Shown here in pieces: positions 33,171 through 45,884 of a DNA stretch of 64,000 nt. The translations under genes and the position numbers were made by a program. The DNA comes from Blastobasis lacticolella (taxonomy: Eukaryota > Arthropoda > Insecta > Lepidoptera > Blastobasidae), in assembly GCA_905147135.1 (NCBI GenBank), contig LR990049.1:3923428-3987427 (forward strand). The letters are read 5' to 3'. Every line of letters begins with the position of its first letter. The stretch's first letter is position 1. Below the pieces are notes generated by a model that had not been told where the DNA came from, did not search any database, and saw only the letters and a list, made by a program, of their open reading frames with translations.

Positions 33171-33940
33171 AATAGAATAAGTCTGTACATACATCATGAG
33201 TATTAAATTATAACATAATATTATTACAGTTTTACTGTAAAAGTACGATAGGTACATGCGTTTGTTCTAATATTCTAGCATTGTATAATCCAGTAAAAGA
33301 GTAACAAGTAGGTAAGTAGTACTAAACTAAAAACCCCAATTGCTATTACAAACTGAAAAGCAAAAAGCTTTTTAAAAGATTTATTTTTGAATTCGCCTTA
33401 TGAATACCTTTATTTTTGTTACTCGATTGGTTTTTGAGAAAAAAGATTTTCGAAAATCACAATATGGCATGTAAAATCCGTCATATCTAATTTTGTGTCA
33501 CTCGCGCGATCAAGACGAATCTTACAATACCTCACATTTTAAAATCCATTTAGATGTTAGGGCTGTTGCCCCTGCCAAAGAAACAGACATAAAGAAACGC
33601 ACATTCGCGCGAAAAACATAACCCTCCTTCTGTCGCAGTCGGGTAATAAAGGGGTTAACACACGTCTGTTTCCGTCTAATAATACAAGCTCACAAAAGTA
33701 CACCTCCGTGCACCTTCTCTTAACTATTTCATAGTTATACTACGCAGTTATATCAACCCTCAAAGGAACTCAGAACTAGGTGAAAACAACACTACAGCCT
33801 TTAAGAGCGCTCGAGAGACCTCCAGTGCCCATAAACCGAGTTGGGATGGCGTTCGAGGAAGCTTTGAATGTAAATAGCGAACAGGATGTCGAGGTTGCGA
33901 TGATAGACATTTTATTCCAGAATGCGATAATAGACATTAT
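33171..33940 (+). other. intergenic DNA without recognised features
   Basis: AT-rich. The ORFs are short and resemble nothing known. No repeat structure noticed. Confidence 0.5.
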
Positions 33941-34185
33941 GTCATACGGCTAACAGGTTAGCGGGCCACCTGGTGGAAAGTGGTCATCGCTGCCTATAGA
34001 CATTAGCAATACCAAGGGTATCGCCAATGCGTTGCCCACGTCTGTCAGACGTTGTTCTGCCAGCAAAAAGACACATGTGGAATGAGCTCCCTCTCGAAGT
34101 CTTTCCTCTGTACTACAACAAGGGGTTCTTCAAAAAGCATGTTTACAGGTACCGCAAAGGCCGGCACCGCATCCTCTCCCCTTAG
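33941..34185 (+). mobile_element. repeat family 3 fused to a LINE C-terminus
   Basis: 33941-34070 matches the 27601 repeat. It runs straight into a reading frame at 34073-34185 giving WNELPLEVFPLYYNKGFF and FKKHVYRYRKG, then TAG; this is the C-terminal signature of CR1-like LINE reverse transcriptases. The join suggests that family 3 may be a LINE-associated sequence or that one inserted into the other. Confidence 0.75.
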
Positions 34186-34388
34186 GTTGGAGATACGTAC
34201 GAAAGGCGCAAAATCGGTTGATGTTTAAAAAACTACTGAAAGATTTTATTCTGAGTAAGAGGTCGTAGGCAATGAGTGATGAGCTTGGCGTAGTCATTAT
34301 CACATTATGTATCTAGTGAATGTATATATAATAGGTATATGTTTATTGTATTTTTTTTAATAGTAATTGTATTTATAGTATTCAATTT

Positions 34389-34594
34389 AATTTTTTTTTT
34401 TTTTCACTTATGAAATGAAATATCCTGGACGACGGTGGCCGCTTTCCATTAGGTGGACTGTTAGTACGTGCCTCCCTAGCCAATAAAAAAATGTCCCTCC
34501 ACTGCCAAAGCCACCGTTTTCCAAATCCCGGCCCCGGAGACCTTACTCACCAGCAGGAACACAATACTATGTAAAATAGTATTGATTGGCTGGA
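34389..34594 (+). repeat. dispersed repeat family 3, diverged copy
   Basis: T tract, then GGTGGCCGCTTTCCATTAGG, TCCACTGCCAAAGCCACC, CTTACTCACCAGCAGGAACA and an AATAC end, in the same order as at 27601. Confidence 0.8.
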
Positions 34595-36392
34595 GCAAGG
34601 GTACATCCCCAAATTTAAATTATATTTTTTATTTTGCAATCGAAATGACCTAAAAGACGACAGGAAAACTATCTAACAAGTAAGTATGATTCATAGGTTA
34701 AAGTGTCTAGAGTAGTAATGTACAGGTTTAAATGCAAAACCACAGGTGCCTTGTCATTGTAAAACTAAGCGGGCTAAACTCACATGCTTGTAATTACGGT
34801 AGCTACGCTGTAGTTGGCTACGTTATCCTTCAACAACAACGTAAACGATATCGTTGGTGCGGCGGCTCTTGGCTTTAACGGAGCTTACAATTTAAAAAGT
34901 ACATATTTCTTTGCACATACCAGTATCATAATTTTATATCCCTAGGATAAATTCAATGAACATAATTTGTAATTTTCATGTAAGATAATAAACACAATGT
35001 ATTCAATGTTTATTATACTCCAGTACAATACATTTTGGTACAAAAGACATTGGAATTCGACGGAGTATTGTTGCAGTGGTAACAGATAGCAATTAACATG
35101 AAATCAAGCGAAATACTGAAACTACAACAAACCAACAATGATTAAATTGGATGCGTCGATTCTGTCGAGACTGAAGCTGCAGCATAAAACATAAATTTAA
35201 AAAAGTAATTTGCTTTTTCAATTGGGTTAAACTACAATAATATCTGCGTGAATGATTTTAATTGCATCATTGACTACCTATGATAGTTAACTGAACAGGT
35301 AGGAAACTGAAACGGTCACCCCGTTCCGTGCTTTGAGGCTAGTCGAACTTCAGCACTGCAACGAGCTCGCCACTCCTAAGGTGTCCTCCTAAAACCGTTG
35401 ACAAAGCGAGGTTGGCGAAGGTGTTCCGCTAGAAACCCGAAGACTGGATGAACAGCTCAGGGCCCCGTGATGGTTGTTTATAGTTACTCGTAGTTAAGTC
35501 GGCGAGCTAAAGAGGGCTAGTAAACGCAAAAACAAAGTGCCAAAACTCAGCGAACCTTTGCATGGCTGCTGTAGATTCTCGCAAAACATGAGTTTCAGCA
35601 GTGAATAGAGAATGATGGGGCGTTGCTCGATAAAAAAAGCGTATGTCTAACGGCTGATGACACCACACGGCCATGAACCACAACCGGCGCGATTCATCAG
35701 CCGATACACCGGCTGTCGTCCAGCTCGGAAAGACGCCTGCGATCTTGACAAATGGAATTTCGAGCGCGAAGGTCGCCCCCACAATAGCGGCTCGCCATCA
35801 TCAATTCCTCGTGACGGGCCCCCATTAGGGACGGCCGGGGTGGCAGGGGTGCTCGGGGCACTCGGTGATTTATTCGCGTGTCCGGCCGACTCCGGCCAAC
35901 CCTTTTCCGTTCGTCGTGGAGCTTAACAGGTTACCCGGAGCGGTTGCCGGCTGCAATTTGTTTAGATTTACTTTGAATTAATATTCTGGGCGAGCTTGGT
36001 TGTATGGCTTGCGAGATCGTCGCTCGGGGTGTGAGTGTCCTGTAACGTGCAGATGTCGATGGAACTGTTGTAGTTTGGCTTCGGACAGTGTCGTCTCTGT
36101 CTAACTTAGCCTTTCTTGGCTTGAAGTAGTTCAAGCCAAAAAACAAAGTATCTAGTATTTTGATACTAGACCACATTGGTCCACTTGCTACGGTCGGGAT
36201 CCTGACCATCCTCTCTCACTTCTTAATTATTCATCAACGTCAACCTTTTCGTACAGTAACTATTCTTGACCTTTGCTTAATGTCATCGATTTTATCTCGC
36301 CGTCATACATCTCGTCGTAAGTAAGGCTCGGTCTTCTGTTCATCTCTGCCTATTTGCAAAAACAACTTTAAACACCCTATATTTAACCCTAA
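34595..36392 (+). other. intergenic DNA with a GC-rich stretch
   Basis: 35330-35940 is distinctly GC-rich and has overlapping open frames on both strands (35507-35782 minus, 35657-35926 plus). None resembles a known protein, so I do not call a gene. It could be an exon-poor regulatory or CpG-rich block, or an old element. Confidence 0.4.
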
Positions 36393-36500
36393 ACAAGCTT
36401 ACGGCCTGCCTGATGGTAAGCAGGCTGCCTATGAACGTTTGCAATACCAGGTGCATCACCCACGCGTGCCGACCCCGTAAAACCCACCCCTTTCTTGAAG
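36393..36500 (+). repeat. dispersed repeat family 4
   Basis: CAAGCTTACGGCCTGCCTGA, GTAAGCAG, CTGCCTATGAACGTTTGCAA and CATCACCCACGCG recur at 51370-51480 and, reversed, at 26045-26115, 49048-49125 and 52965-53015. Confidence 0.8.
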
Positions 36501-36944
36501 AACTCCTACCTAAGTATTAGGTACTACGTAAGCCCATATACCACACCCAAATCCAACAAATCCAAATACCCAGTAAACAACCAAGACTAACGACCCATAC
36601 GAACAACACGGCACCGCAATATGTTCTAATATTTATAGCAACATAACTACACCGATATCATTTTACGAGATGTCGCCAGATAGTGGGCCGTAAAGAGCGC
36701 CACTTCATAAATGGGAAGTCAGCCACCTCGTAAATTACGTCACTGTGCAGAATTTTCTACTTAGTAAGAAAGTAGTTAAGGCGAACCAAGGGGATTCATT
36801 ATATATCAATAAAATAAAAATAAAATTACATTTGCTGAAAAAAACGTAACTGGCGCGCCATCATGGCGGAAACCAGCTTATTATGCAGTGACATAGACAC
36901 GAACAGCTAGTTCCGAATACAACTAAGTAGTTAACTTTTATTTG

Positions 36945-37120
36945 TTACATTGCTCTTTCGGTTAGGGAAAACATCGTGATGAAACCTGCACATTCAGGGA
37001 CTGAATGAGTAACCATGGTACAGGTTCCCCTGTTAACAGGGTAACCGAGGTCAGCTGGCAAGGCGGACCCCGGGTCCTTGTGCGCGAGAGCATAACCGGG
37101 ACATTAACGCCAAGATGACC
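36945..37120 (+). mobile_element. SINE family 1, 5'-truncated
   Basis: Body (GGGAAAACATCGTGATGAAA, CAGGTTCCCCTG) and tail (GCGAGAGCATAACCGGGACA, AACGCCAAGATGA) as in the full copy at 22253-22560; head missing. Confidence 0.85.
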
Positions 37121-37590
37121 ATTAACTTTTATTGGAACTGATATAGAGGTGACCCGTTTAACGAATAGACATTATCGTTGTAGCTATAGCTACAACGTAG
37201 GTAAACAAAAAAGTCGTAGTCGTACAAGGTAGACAAAAAAGTTATCCGTGAGCTAAAGCTAAAAATCACAAAACCTTCTAAGTAATTTTAAAAGAAAGTA
37301 AACGAGATAAAGGATTGTTCGCAGATCTCCGTGTTAAAAGGGGACGTAAAGTAAATAAATTTAAATTGTATTATTTTCTAGAAAAGCACAATTGGAAAAG
37401 CTTTTAACTATTTTTCTTGGAACGGTCTCGAGAGAAGGGTGTAGGCACTCGGTAAATAAGAGCATTAGTTGAGAGCGCAAATATTTCACTGGAGCGAAGT
37501 GAATTATTGAGTTGATTGTTAATATACCCGTAATATCGGTCAATAGCATGAATTTACGTTTTGGTGTAGACTTCGATAAAGTGTTATAAT

Positions 37591-37890
37591 AGATTCTGTA
37601 ATTCTGTATGTATAGTAGATTCTGTAAGGAGGAGGATGAAACGCCTCTCCACCTGATCTGCAAATGTGAGGCCCTGATGCGCAAACGTAGCATCCATCTG
37701 GGTAAACACCAACTACTACCCGATGAGGTGAACGAAATCAGTACTAAGAACCTATTACAGTTCATAGAAGCTGCAGGGATTAGCACTGAACTGTAAAAAG
37801 AGGCGATCACAATAGATCAGGAATGGTCGCAGTGATACTGGGACTGAGAAAGCCTTCAAGAGCCCAATTTTCAAAAAATAAATAAAAAAA
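37591..37890 (+). mobile_element. 5'-truncated LINE 3' end with target-site duplication
   Basis: The frame 37608-37796 encodes FCKEEDETPLHLICKCEA, the C-x2-C...H...C zinc motif that ends ORF2 of RNase-H-bearing LINEs, then LLQFIEAAGI and a stop. An A-rich tail follows (AATAAATAAAAAAA). The insertion is flanked by GTGTTATAAT at 37581-37590 and 37891-37900, a perfect target-site duplication. Confidence 0.9.
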
Positions 37891-38029
37891 GTGTTATAAT
37901 ATGCTACACCTCCACCAGTTAACTCATTTTAGAGTGCAAAGCTAAAGATAATTAAAGTCAGAAAATCGATTAGCTAAACAAATTATGCGTTCAACTGTAG
38001 CAACTTTAAACAATACCTATATTTTTTAA

Positions 38030-38165
38030 TGGTCAAGACGGACCCCGTGTCCTCGTACGAGAGCGCAATCAGGAAGGCACAGTACCGGCCTTTGTGGAGA
38101 TCTCTGCCTAGGGAGGAGGGAGGCCTATGCCAAGCAGTAAGCGACTTTCGGCTGATATGATGATT
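38030..38165 (+). mobile_element. chimeric SINE/LINE tail
   Basis: Starts like the SINE family 1 tail (ATGGTCAAGACGGACCCCGT, ACGAGAGCGCAATCAGGA) but continues as the LINE end seen at 5330-5392 (GGCCTTTGTGGAGATCTCTG, GGCCTATGCCAAGCAGT) and finishes in ATGATGA. Confidence 0.7.
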
Positions 38166-38604
38166 ATGATATTTTTAGTGCTTGACGAGTGATCAACTTG
38201 TCTGCGGGCGAGTTGACTCCGGTCCTAACTGCTAAGTCCCGAAGCGAAGGCTTTCCATCAACTGGTCTATCTGCTCGAGTCTGCACTGGGCATGCAAAAA
38301 TCCCTATTACAATACTTGCTCGCAAATAGGTAAGCTTTTCCTCGTGCTCGCTGAAATTAATTATTTTCTAGTGTCCGGCGTGTAGGTAATTACCTGAAAC
38401 AAAAATAGAATGTAATTTAAACGGAGTCGACGTTAATTACCGGTTTACGGGGTTTAATGTGCAAATGCACGTGAAATAGAATTAAAGGTATTTTGTGGTG
38501 CTTTCAATAATATAAACTGTTTTTGTTGTGTCTAATTGAAATTTAATTTTACATGGAGTGTCTGATTGAACATGTGATGTTTAAAGGCTAAGTTTTCATT
38601 AATA

Positions 38605-38735
38605 TCGTTTCAGTTTCACGGGATTTAAAATTTGTATGGGAATCTTAAATTCCGTGTTACTATGAAACTCTGATCAACCACATACTTGTGAAAATCTGAT
38701 AAACCACAGATATATTGGTTTCTGAATCACGTCCA
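38605..38735 (-). repeat. dispersed repeat family 5
   Basis: In reverse complement it runs GATTCAGAAACCAATAT, TCAGATTTTC, GTTTCA, ATTTAAGATT and TTTAAATCCCG. The same series in the same order is at 62488-62605 on the plus strand. Confidence 0.7.
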
Positions 38736-40295
38736 CGATCGAGTCTGTCTTTCCCGTGTTTTATTTTAACTCTACATCTTTGGCTAAAGGGGTATAACGT
38801 GAACGCGTCCAACCTTCATCATAAATTCTTAGTGAGTTAAATAATTAAAGAACAATCATCAAGGTAGCTTAGCGTAACGAGATTGATTTGCCATATCAGC
38901 AAACTACTCATCAACGTCATTGCGGAGTGTGCTAACCGGCTAAATCCCGTGTTCTCATTAAGAAAAAGAATGTGAGGGTACCGTGGTGATTTTTAGTGGG
39001 TAGGACTATCATTTTAATGATAGGTAAGTCCCACATAATCTTCTCGCCATCCACGGCGAGTAGATATCCGTAAATAGATTTTCCCAACTTTAAATAGGGC
39101 TATCTTAGCGTCTAATAAATACACAGTACGTTTATTTCACTCCCCCTCCTCCTAATATAAACAACGACGTAGCCTTACAAAGCCTTGTCCTCCTACCTAT
39201 GAATATTTGTATTCAGCCATCAAGTATACTCGGTATGAGTTACGACTCGCGGCACGCCAAGGGATCTCGTCCTCTATTTTCAATTTTAGCCGTATTTTTC
39301 CGCAACATTTCTCGGTGCACCTGAGGCACTGGCTTACGTATCTGTTATTCCTTGGCCTTTCCGACGGTATGTATTCCTTTTAAATTAACCGGGGTTTCGC
39401 TTTGAGGGGCCTCACTTTGGAGTTTGGATACCTGATGCTTCTGAGGAAAGCGTATTGAGTTCGAATTTGGCGAAGCTTGCTTCGGTGCTGTTTCGATAGT
39501 GTTTCTCGATATTTGAGGCTGAAGCTTGTATTGTATTCAGTGATGCTTAGGATAAAAAATGGTGAGTGATCAGCTTACTGAGTTCGCAATTACTGGGGTT
39601 TATGGTTTGCAGGCGTTTCGGAACTTTAACGCTTTAAAATGCGTAGCTTAGAAGCTCCGACGTTCCGACTTCGTCATCAGATCGTGGACACAATACAAGG
39701 TTACTGTTTTAGCCAACACAAAATAACGAGGGATTTATCTTGTATAATTTAGCATCACCTTCCGTCTCCATCATCGGATCAGCCCGATGGTGCTATAAGA
39801 TTGCATTGTCACCATACTGACGTAGGTAAACCTGTACAAAATTTTAGAATATGATGTGGTTCAAATTTAGCTTGCAAGCAAGATAAGACCCGCACGAACA
39901 CGGCTAGTCAACGATCACTCGATTTTGGTGGATTTTTATTTATGAAAGCTTGTAAAAAGCTTAAGATATAAGTAGAAGTATATACAAGAAATGCAAATTC
40001 AAATTCACTGCACGATAAAACGGGACTATTTTACGCAAATGCATTTACAGTTTGTATGGAATGCGTCTAGAAATCGAACAATGCGATTGAGATCTTCGAG
40101 TACGAAGTATTGTCTAGGGATACCTACATGCCGCATCCCAGCGAAGATGGTAGTGTATCCTTTCACGACCGTCTTTTATATTCTGTAGTCGGATTATTGC
40201 TTTGGAAAGTAGCAATACAAAAAGGGTTTACTAATGTTATGCAGAGGTGAGAGCGTTGAGATTGAGGGTGAGCTTATTCATAGGTGAACTACGTA
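38736..40295 (+). other. intergenic DNA, nothing recognised
   Basis: No convincing ORF. A small hairpin (CTATCATT-TT-AATGATAG) is near 39005. Confidence 0.5.
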
Positions 40296-40427
40296 CAGGG
40301 GCCTTATTTTTGAAACCCCGCGAGTGCTCGTGTAGTTGCGAACTTTTACACTCGTGGTAAGTTGCTAGAGATATAAAAGACAGGTATTGGAAGGCAAGAT
40401 TTTGGTGGTTCAAAAATAGGGCCCCTG
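40296..40427. mobile_element. 132-bp MITE-like element
   Basis: Imperfect terminal inverted repeats CAGGGGCC.TATTTTTGAA at both ends (40296-40316 and 40408-40427). No ORF. The target-site duplication is not clear. Confidence 0.75.
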
Positions 40428-40496
40428 ATTCTGATTGACTCAACAAAAGCAGACTGCAGACAAACCAGATCGTTGTTACGTTCCCTTATATAAAGT

Positions 40497-40690
40497 AACT
40501 AGTGGACACGGCGCGACTTCGTTCGCGTACACCTACATAAACCCATCTAGCCTGTTTTTCTTGCCTAAAAACCTTCCTCTTGAATCACTCTATCTATTGT
40601 TGAAAACCGCATTAAAATGCGTTGCGTAGTTTAAAATATCTAAGCGTACATAGATACTTAGGGACAGACGGCGGGAAGCGACTTTGTGTA
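40497..40690 (+). repeat. RTE-like repeat fragment
   Basis: Begins ACTAGTGGACACGGCGCGAC..TTCGTTCGCGT and ends AACCGCATTAAAATGCGTTG, GGGACAGACGGCGGGAAGCG, ACTTTGT. Both ends are standard for this repeat family. Confidence 0.75.
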
Positions 40691-41379
40691 CTATGTATAG
40701 ATAGATATTGATACAACAGACAGAGTTGAAGTAGTTAGTTATTTTTAAATAGTAAAGTATTGCATTTTTAACCACAAAGATGGCAATCAATTAGATACTC
40801 CAGAAAGTTCCAACAAATACAATTTCTAGACCCAAAAAACTCAACGTTACAAAGTTTTTAATTGGACCTTTACATAAAAACTAATCCCGTGAAACTTTGT
40901 TCAGCTAATTATACTTCTTTCTAATTAAGTTTTTCTTAGCTTTTGCAGTGGGAATGCTTGTAAAAGAGTTAAGTAGTTACTTTCTGAGTTAGATGAAGAC
41001 ATTATTCGGGTAATCAATATCACGATTATGGCTTACTAGTTACGAGAAAGTATTTATTAGGCGTGAATATTAATAATGGCATCCCTATTCAGTGTTCACG
41101 CCTACTTTCTTCGGTCGTAGACTTGGCCTTGACCCCTTGGACCCTGGTAAGCAGATTGAAATGATGAAGAGCGATCATCCTCGTGAAGGCTAGGTAAATA
41201 TATTAATTTTATATATTATTGACAATAGACTTAAGCAAAGATTATTATAACCTTAACTTTCAGTCACTCCTTTCATATTAACATTTTCATAAAAACATTT
41301 CGTGTAAAATTGGTTCACATACCTCGTATGCTCATAACGGTTTCACTGTGAAAAAGTTATCAGATCGAGAGACTGGATG

Positions 41380-41540
41380 TGTAACCATGATCCAATCTGG
41401 TCAGGTTCCCCTAGTAGCAGGGTCACGGAGGTTAGATTGCAGTCGCTCCACTGTAATTACCTAATCTGCCAAATCCTAGATCATGTCGAGGCGGACCCCT
41501 GGACCTCGTTCGCAAGAGCACAACCGGGACATTAACTAAG
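41380..41540 (+). mobile_element. SINE family 1, 5'-truncated
   Basis: ATGATCCAATCTGGTCAGG, GCAGTCGCTCCACTGTAATT, CTAATCTGCCAAATCCTAGA and ACAACCGGGACATTAAC follow the body and tail of the full copy. Confidence 0.85.
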
Positions 41541-42089
41541 AAATAGTTATTAGATCTCATGAAGAGCCAAGCCCCTAATTCGGCAAACCTAATTAACATA
41601 CCCATAAATAAAAACCAAATAATAGCATATTAGAAGTGAAACCGTTTACACTATTTTTAGGTACATATTTTCCTCACTGATGCGAATAAGCTGCAGCTGA
41701 GACAGATACTCATAGCTAGTGAGACATTAAAGCTTGAGTTCGCGTGCACGAGTGCCCGGGATCCAGTCAGCGGGTAGCGATTATTTGTTCATTCGATCGG
41801 AACTAATGCCGTTACCTCGGCGACTTCAATGCTGCCCGGATGGAAGACAGATACGCGAACTATTTTATCCGGCTTAAGTTAGACTGGATGGTGTAGACGC
41901 GAAGCTGTTTGCGGAGTCTCTTTGCGATGAGGTGTTTGAGGAACTCTCGGAGGAAATCGAAGTGGGAGCTGCTGGGATTTCTTTATAGATTTGAAGTTTT
42001 AAGAGAGGTAGGGCATAGCGGGGTATCTCGTTCGAATTGGAGCCGCCCGACTGGGGAAGTACCTCCACCTTACAGAATATCGCAGCTAA
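41541..42089 (+). other. unassigned DNA next to repeat family 3
   Basis: Open frames occur on both strands (41874-42226) but only because they extend into the repeat. It may be the outer part of the element that family 3 belongs to; not confirmed. Confidence 0.4.
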
Positions 42090-42343
42090 ATAATACTCTT
42101 TTAAATAGTATTGTGTTTCTGCCGGTGAGTAAGGTTTCCGGTGCTCCATGGGGTGGGGATTTGGGGAACCGTGGCTTTGGCAGTGGAGTGGCATTTACCT
42201 TTTGCTGCCAGAGCAACGTGTTATAGAGGTGGGCAATGCATTAGCGATACTCTTGGTGTTGCTAATGTCTATAGGCAGTGGTGACCACTTTCCATCAGGT
42301 GGCTAGCTTGCCTGTTTGCCTACCGTGTGACATAAAAAAAAAA
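42090..42343 (-). repeat. dispersed repeat family 3, near-identical inverted copy
   Basis: Reverse complement of 27601-27858 with about seven differences in about 250 bp, ending in an A run (T run on the other strand). Confidence 0.9.
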
Positions 42344-42675
42344 GTTTTTGTGCCTAGGCAGGCATGGAATGCGGCCATCGTCGTCCAGGATATCAGTAAC
42401 CTGGGTAGCGGATGGCTTGTGGTAACTGTGGATAAGCCTTGTGAAGAACCCCAAGTTATAGTGCAACGGAAAGGGTTCGGTAGAGAGATAATTTACACGT
42501 GCGTGGAAAGGATGGCGAAGCCTGTACTTCGGTTGGAGGCGATTCATCTATAAGGAGGATAGAGTATTATTTTAGCTTGCAGGGTAAAATATTTTAAAAG
42601 GATTATTTTATCAAAACAAATACTTTCTATGATAGATAACACTTTTCCTAGACAAGCAACAGTCGATATTGTTAT

Positions 42676-42905
42676 ATCGACAACCTGAGTGGTTCAGTTA
42701 TTGACAACAACGTCTACGTCGTCCCGGGTTCGATTCTCGTCGGGCAGTAATTGAAATGTTGAATTTTAATTTCTGTTACGGGTCTAGGTGTTATATGTAT
42801 AATAAGTATGTATTTACAAGTATATACAACAGTTTATCAGTGGTAACCCCCAAAATACAAGCGTCGCTTACTTTGGGGCTAGATGGCGCTGTGTGAATTG
42901 AAGCA
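42676..42905 (+). mobile_element. tRNA-derived SINE, family 2
   Basis: Head with CTGAGTGGTTCAGTTATTG and B box GGGTTCGATTCTC, body AATTTCTGTTACGGGTCTAG, tail CTTACTTTGGGGCTAGATGG and GCGCTGTGTGAATTG. The most complete family-2 copy. Confidence 0.88.
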
Positions 42906-45451
42906 TTTATTTATTATATCCACACAACATCAACAACAACACAGAAACTAACACACTAATAGCTCATATTGGTACCTACAATGCAAGAAACAGATCGCCC
43001 ACCTCTGAATTTAATTCGCAAAGCCTTGCTGAAACCACATCCGGCGTTCCAAGAGGCGTTGCAAAGGGAAAAAAATTGAATTTACGCTATAAAACGCCTC
43101 CCCGACGTCCACGCTCACTCGATACAAAAACGAATGTCTAGAGCTCTATTGGCGCTTGAAATAAGAGCTGAGAAGCTGGGTGTCTAGGAAAGATTTTACG
43201 AGACACGAGATAACGCATTTTATTGGAATACGGCATAGGCTGGTACAGATTTAAAACGGACAAATTAATTGATAATATGGTTGTCGCGCTCAATGGAACT
43301 GTCGAGCCGCATTCGAGAGTTTATTATTATCACACATTGTTAATGAGTTAGAACCTTGTCAAATTAACCTAGCGCGTCAAGCTAAATCAAATTAATGGCA
43401 AACAAACTAAACAAAGACGTCACGTGGATGTTAATTAGACAAGTTTCCATCGCATTAGTAATTTGCGGGAATAATAAGTAGGTCTGTAAGTATACAACTT
43501 TCCCGAATTTTGTGTTTTTGATCCCAGGAAAAAACGAAACCGCAAGGTAATGGAAAGGTCAAATTTTCCGAGAGTTTTCACGTAAACTCGGTTAAAAACT
43601 GTGGGAAATCATACTTTAAAACGATGTAACAATTTTATTTGTTCTATTCTTTGAATGTTTTCAGATACAGATTAAATGCCTAAATAAACTGAATGCCTAA
43701 ATAAACACATATTTATCAATTTTGTGAGTAGAATTTTTTCTAGAGGTCTACTTGTACCACTGGCTACTATATAGAAGAATTAATACAAGCAAAGGTCTGT
43801 CTAGTCACGCTCTCATTTATCGTGATTAAACGGCCTACGAATCATTATAGTGAATAAGCATTATACACCGTTTACGTGTCATTAATTTTTCACGACATGA
43901 CTTGCTTTATTTTGCTACGAATATTTATTACGATCATTTTTCATGGAATTGAAAACGCTTGGGCCTTACTCCGTTGTGAAAGTCGGCCATTTTTCATGAG
44001 ATCGTTAAAATATCTGCACCAATCCTGTGTACATTAATTACATTATGTAATCGTTGTATTACAGACTCTTTAAAAATTTTCATGTTCATGATTTATCGAG
44101 AAAATCTTGTTTAAAAAGAGCGCAACATAATCGCTTTATCGACAAGGCTTGATATAAAATTTAAAGACATTAAAATTAAAAATAATTTATTAAATATAAA
44201 TCCATTCATTTACAAAACAGGTGCAATGTCAAATTTTTTACAAATTCCAATGTCAATATAATTTAAAAATGTCAAGAAAACGAATTTATTTGATCTATTA
44301 TAATAAATAGCTATAATAGATAAGCTAAACGGTTAGAAATCCAACACGAACATCGACAACCAGAACGCGAGAAACACAATTTAAACTCGATAACTCAAGT
44401 TCTCCACGCGGTTCGAGAGCCCAAACACTCCGTACCCACATAAATGTTGCATCCATTGATTTCCCGGTCGCTAGGACCCTCCGTCCTCTTTCCTCTCAAT
44501 ACCTTCGAATTAAGGCGGCAATACGTAGGCACATCACGCCATCGACCCATGTGAAATATTAGCTGGCTTCTCTGCCCCCGGTAAAAGAGTTCGTTAGAGG
44601 AATCGAATCCCGACGGGGCTGTAAGGCGGCGGGTCGAACGGGCGTGCCCTGAATCTAATGTCGAATTCTTAATTCGCACCTAACGAAGTGGCTAAGACAA
44701 CGGCTCACTCAGTAACATTTCAAACGGCTTCTTTTTGAGTTTTTGAGTGGGTGTTAAATTCGGCAGTCCCAGTCTGCTTGCGGGACAAAACTGTTTCGAC
44801 CTTTTACCTGTCGAGGTATATCTCCAGCTAGCTCTGTGTGTTGGTTATTTTTAATTCATAATTTAACAGTACAGTCCATTCCTGTCTGCTACTGGGCACG
44901 AACCTCCTTGAAGACGGGAAAACCTCTCTATGAGTAAGCTTCACGCTTGTTGGTCGCCAGGAGACCGCAATGTTGAACACATACAGCAGGAAAACGAGTG
45001 CAAATTGCGAAGAAACTATATTTGGCATAAGTCGCCTTGAGTGTAAGTCACTCTATTCTACTGTACAGAGCAAGACAAAGGTGGTTGATTTTAGGAAGAC
45101 TACATTTTAATCTTAAAACTTTCACTCGCTTGCCCCGAGCACCGAATAAATAATTTATTGTGCATAATAAATGGTTAAAGAAATAATTGTACCAAAGTCA
45201 TCGTTATCATAATCCCAGCGTGACTATCCCTGCATCTGCCAGGGTCCATTTTTATAGTCGAAAGGAAAGCGCTTTCATACTAGAATATTCGATTAAAAAT
45301 TCGTGGTGTTTTGGGTATCTTTTTTTTTATTTTAGACTATCCAGGCATTTGACCGCCATTTCACCTGGTTTCTACTTGCTACTTTCATCTGACCCGCACA
45401 ACCGGCACAACCCTTTAGAACCGATTCGCCAGTATCTCATCCGTTGGTCAG
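42906..45451 (+). other. intergenic DNA, nothing certain
   Basis: AT-rich with one GC-richer patch (44395-44680) that has an open minus frame of 94 codons unlike anything I recognise. No RNA gene seen. Confidence 0.45.
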
Positions 45452-45837
45452 CAGGGTACCGATTCTGGTGTGAAATGCAGTTGTTATTATGTTGCAATGT
45501 AACTGTGATGTTACTATAACTACGTCGAGATATCGAGTCAGTCCCAGCATCATTGCAGTTAAATCATTGTTCCATCTTTGACACATTTTCGTTGACAGAA
45601 TTAGAGGCAGTTTGACAACTAAGAAAGAAGCAACTTAGTAATTTATTTATTTATTGGAGTACCAACAGCCATATAAAACCATAATGCAACTAAAGTACCA
45701 GAAAACGAATTGTGGAAAAGTTCGAACTCATGAAAGTTGCAACTCAATGTCATTTGAATAACAATCACACGTTTGACATGCGATGCAATTGTAGTGTTAC
45801 TGCAACTGAGACGATTTCCGTACCAAAATCGAAGCCC
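45452..45837 (+). mobile_element. MITE-like element, copy 1
   Basis: 386 bp with imperfect terminal inverted repeats (CAGGGTACCGATTCTGGT / ACCAAAATCGAAGCCC) and a partner in opposite orientation at 54511-54917. Holds AATTGTGGAAAAGTTCGAAC and TTGACAACTAAGAAAGAAGC in common with it. No ORF. Confidence 0.85.
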
Positions 45838-45884
45838 GGGGGGGCACGCTCAAGAGAGGTTGGCGTAGACCCAGACGTTGTTGT

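Noticed and set aside
35507..35926. Gene on either strand in the GC-rich patch
   Set aside because: Overlapping open frames on both strands follow from GC content; no domain, no splice pattern and no signal.
44395..44679. 94-codon minus-strand ORF
   Set aside because: Basic, low-information product without recognisable motif; no supporting splice sites or homology that I can name.
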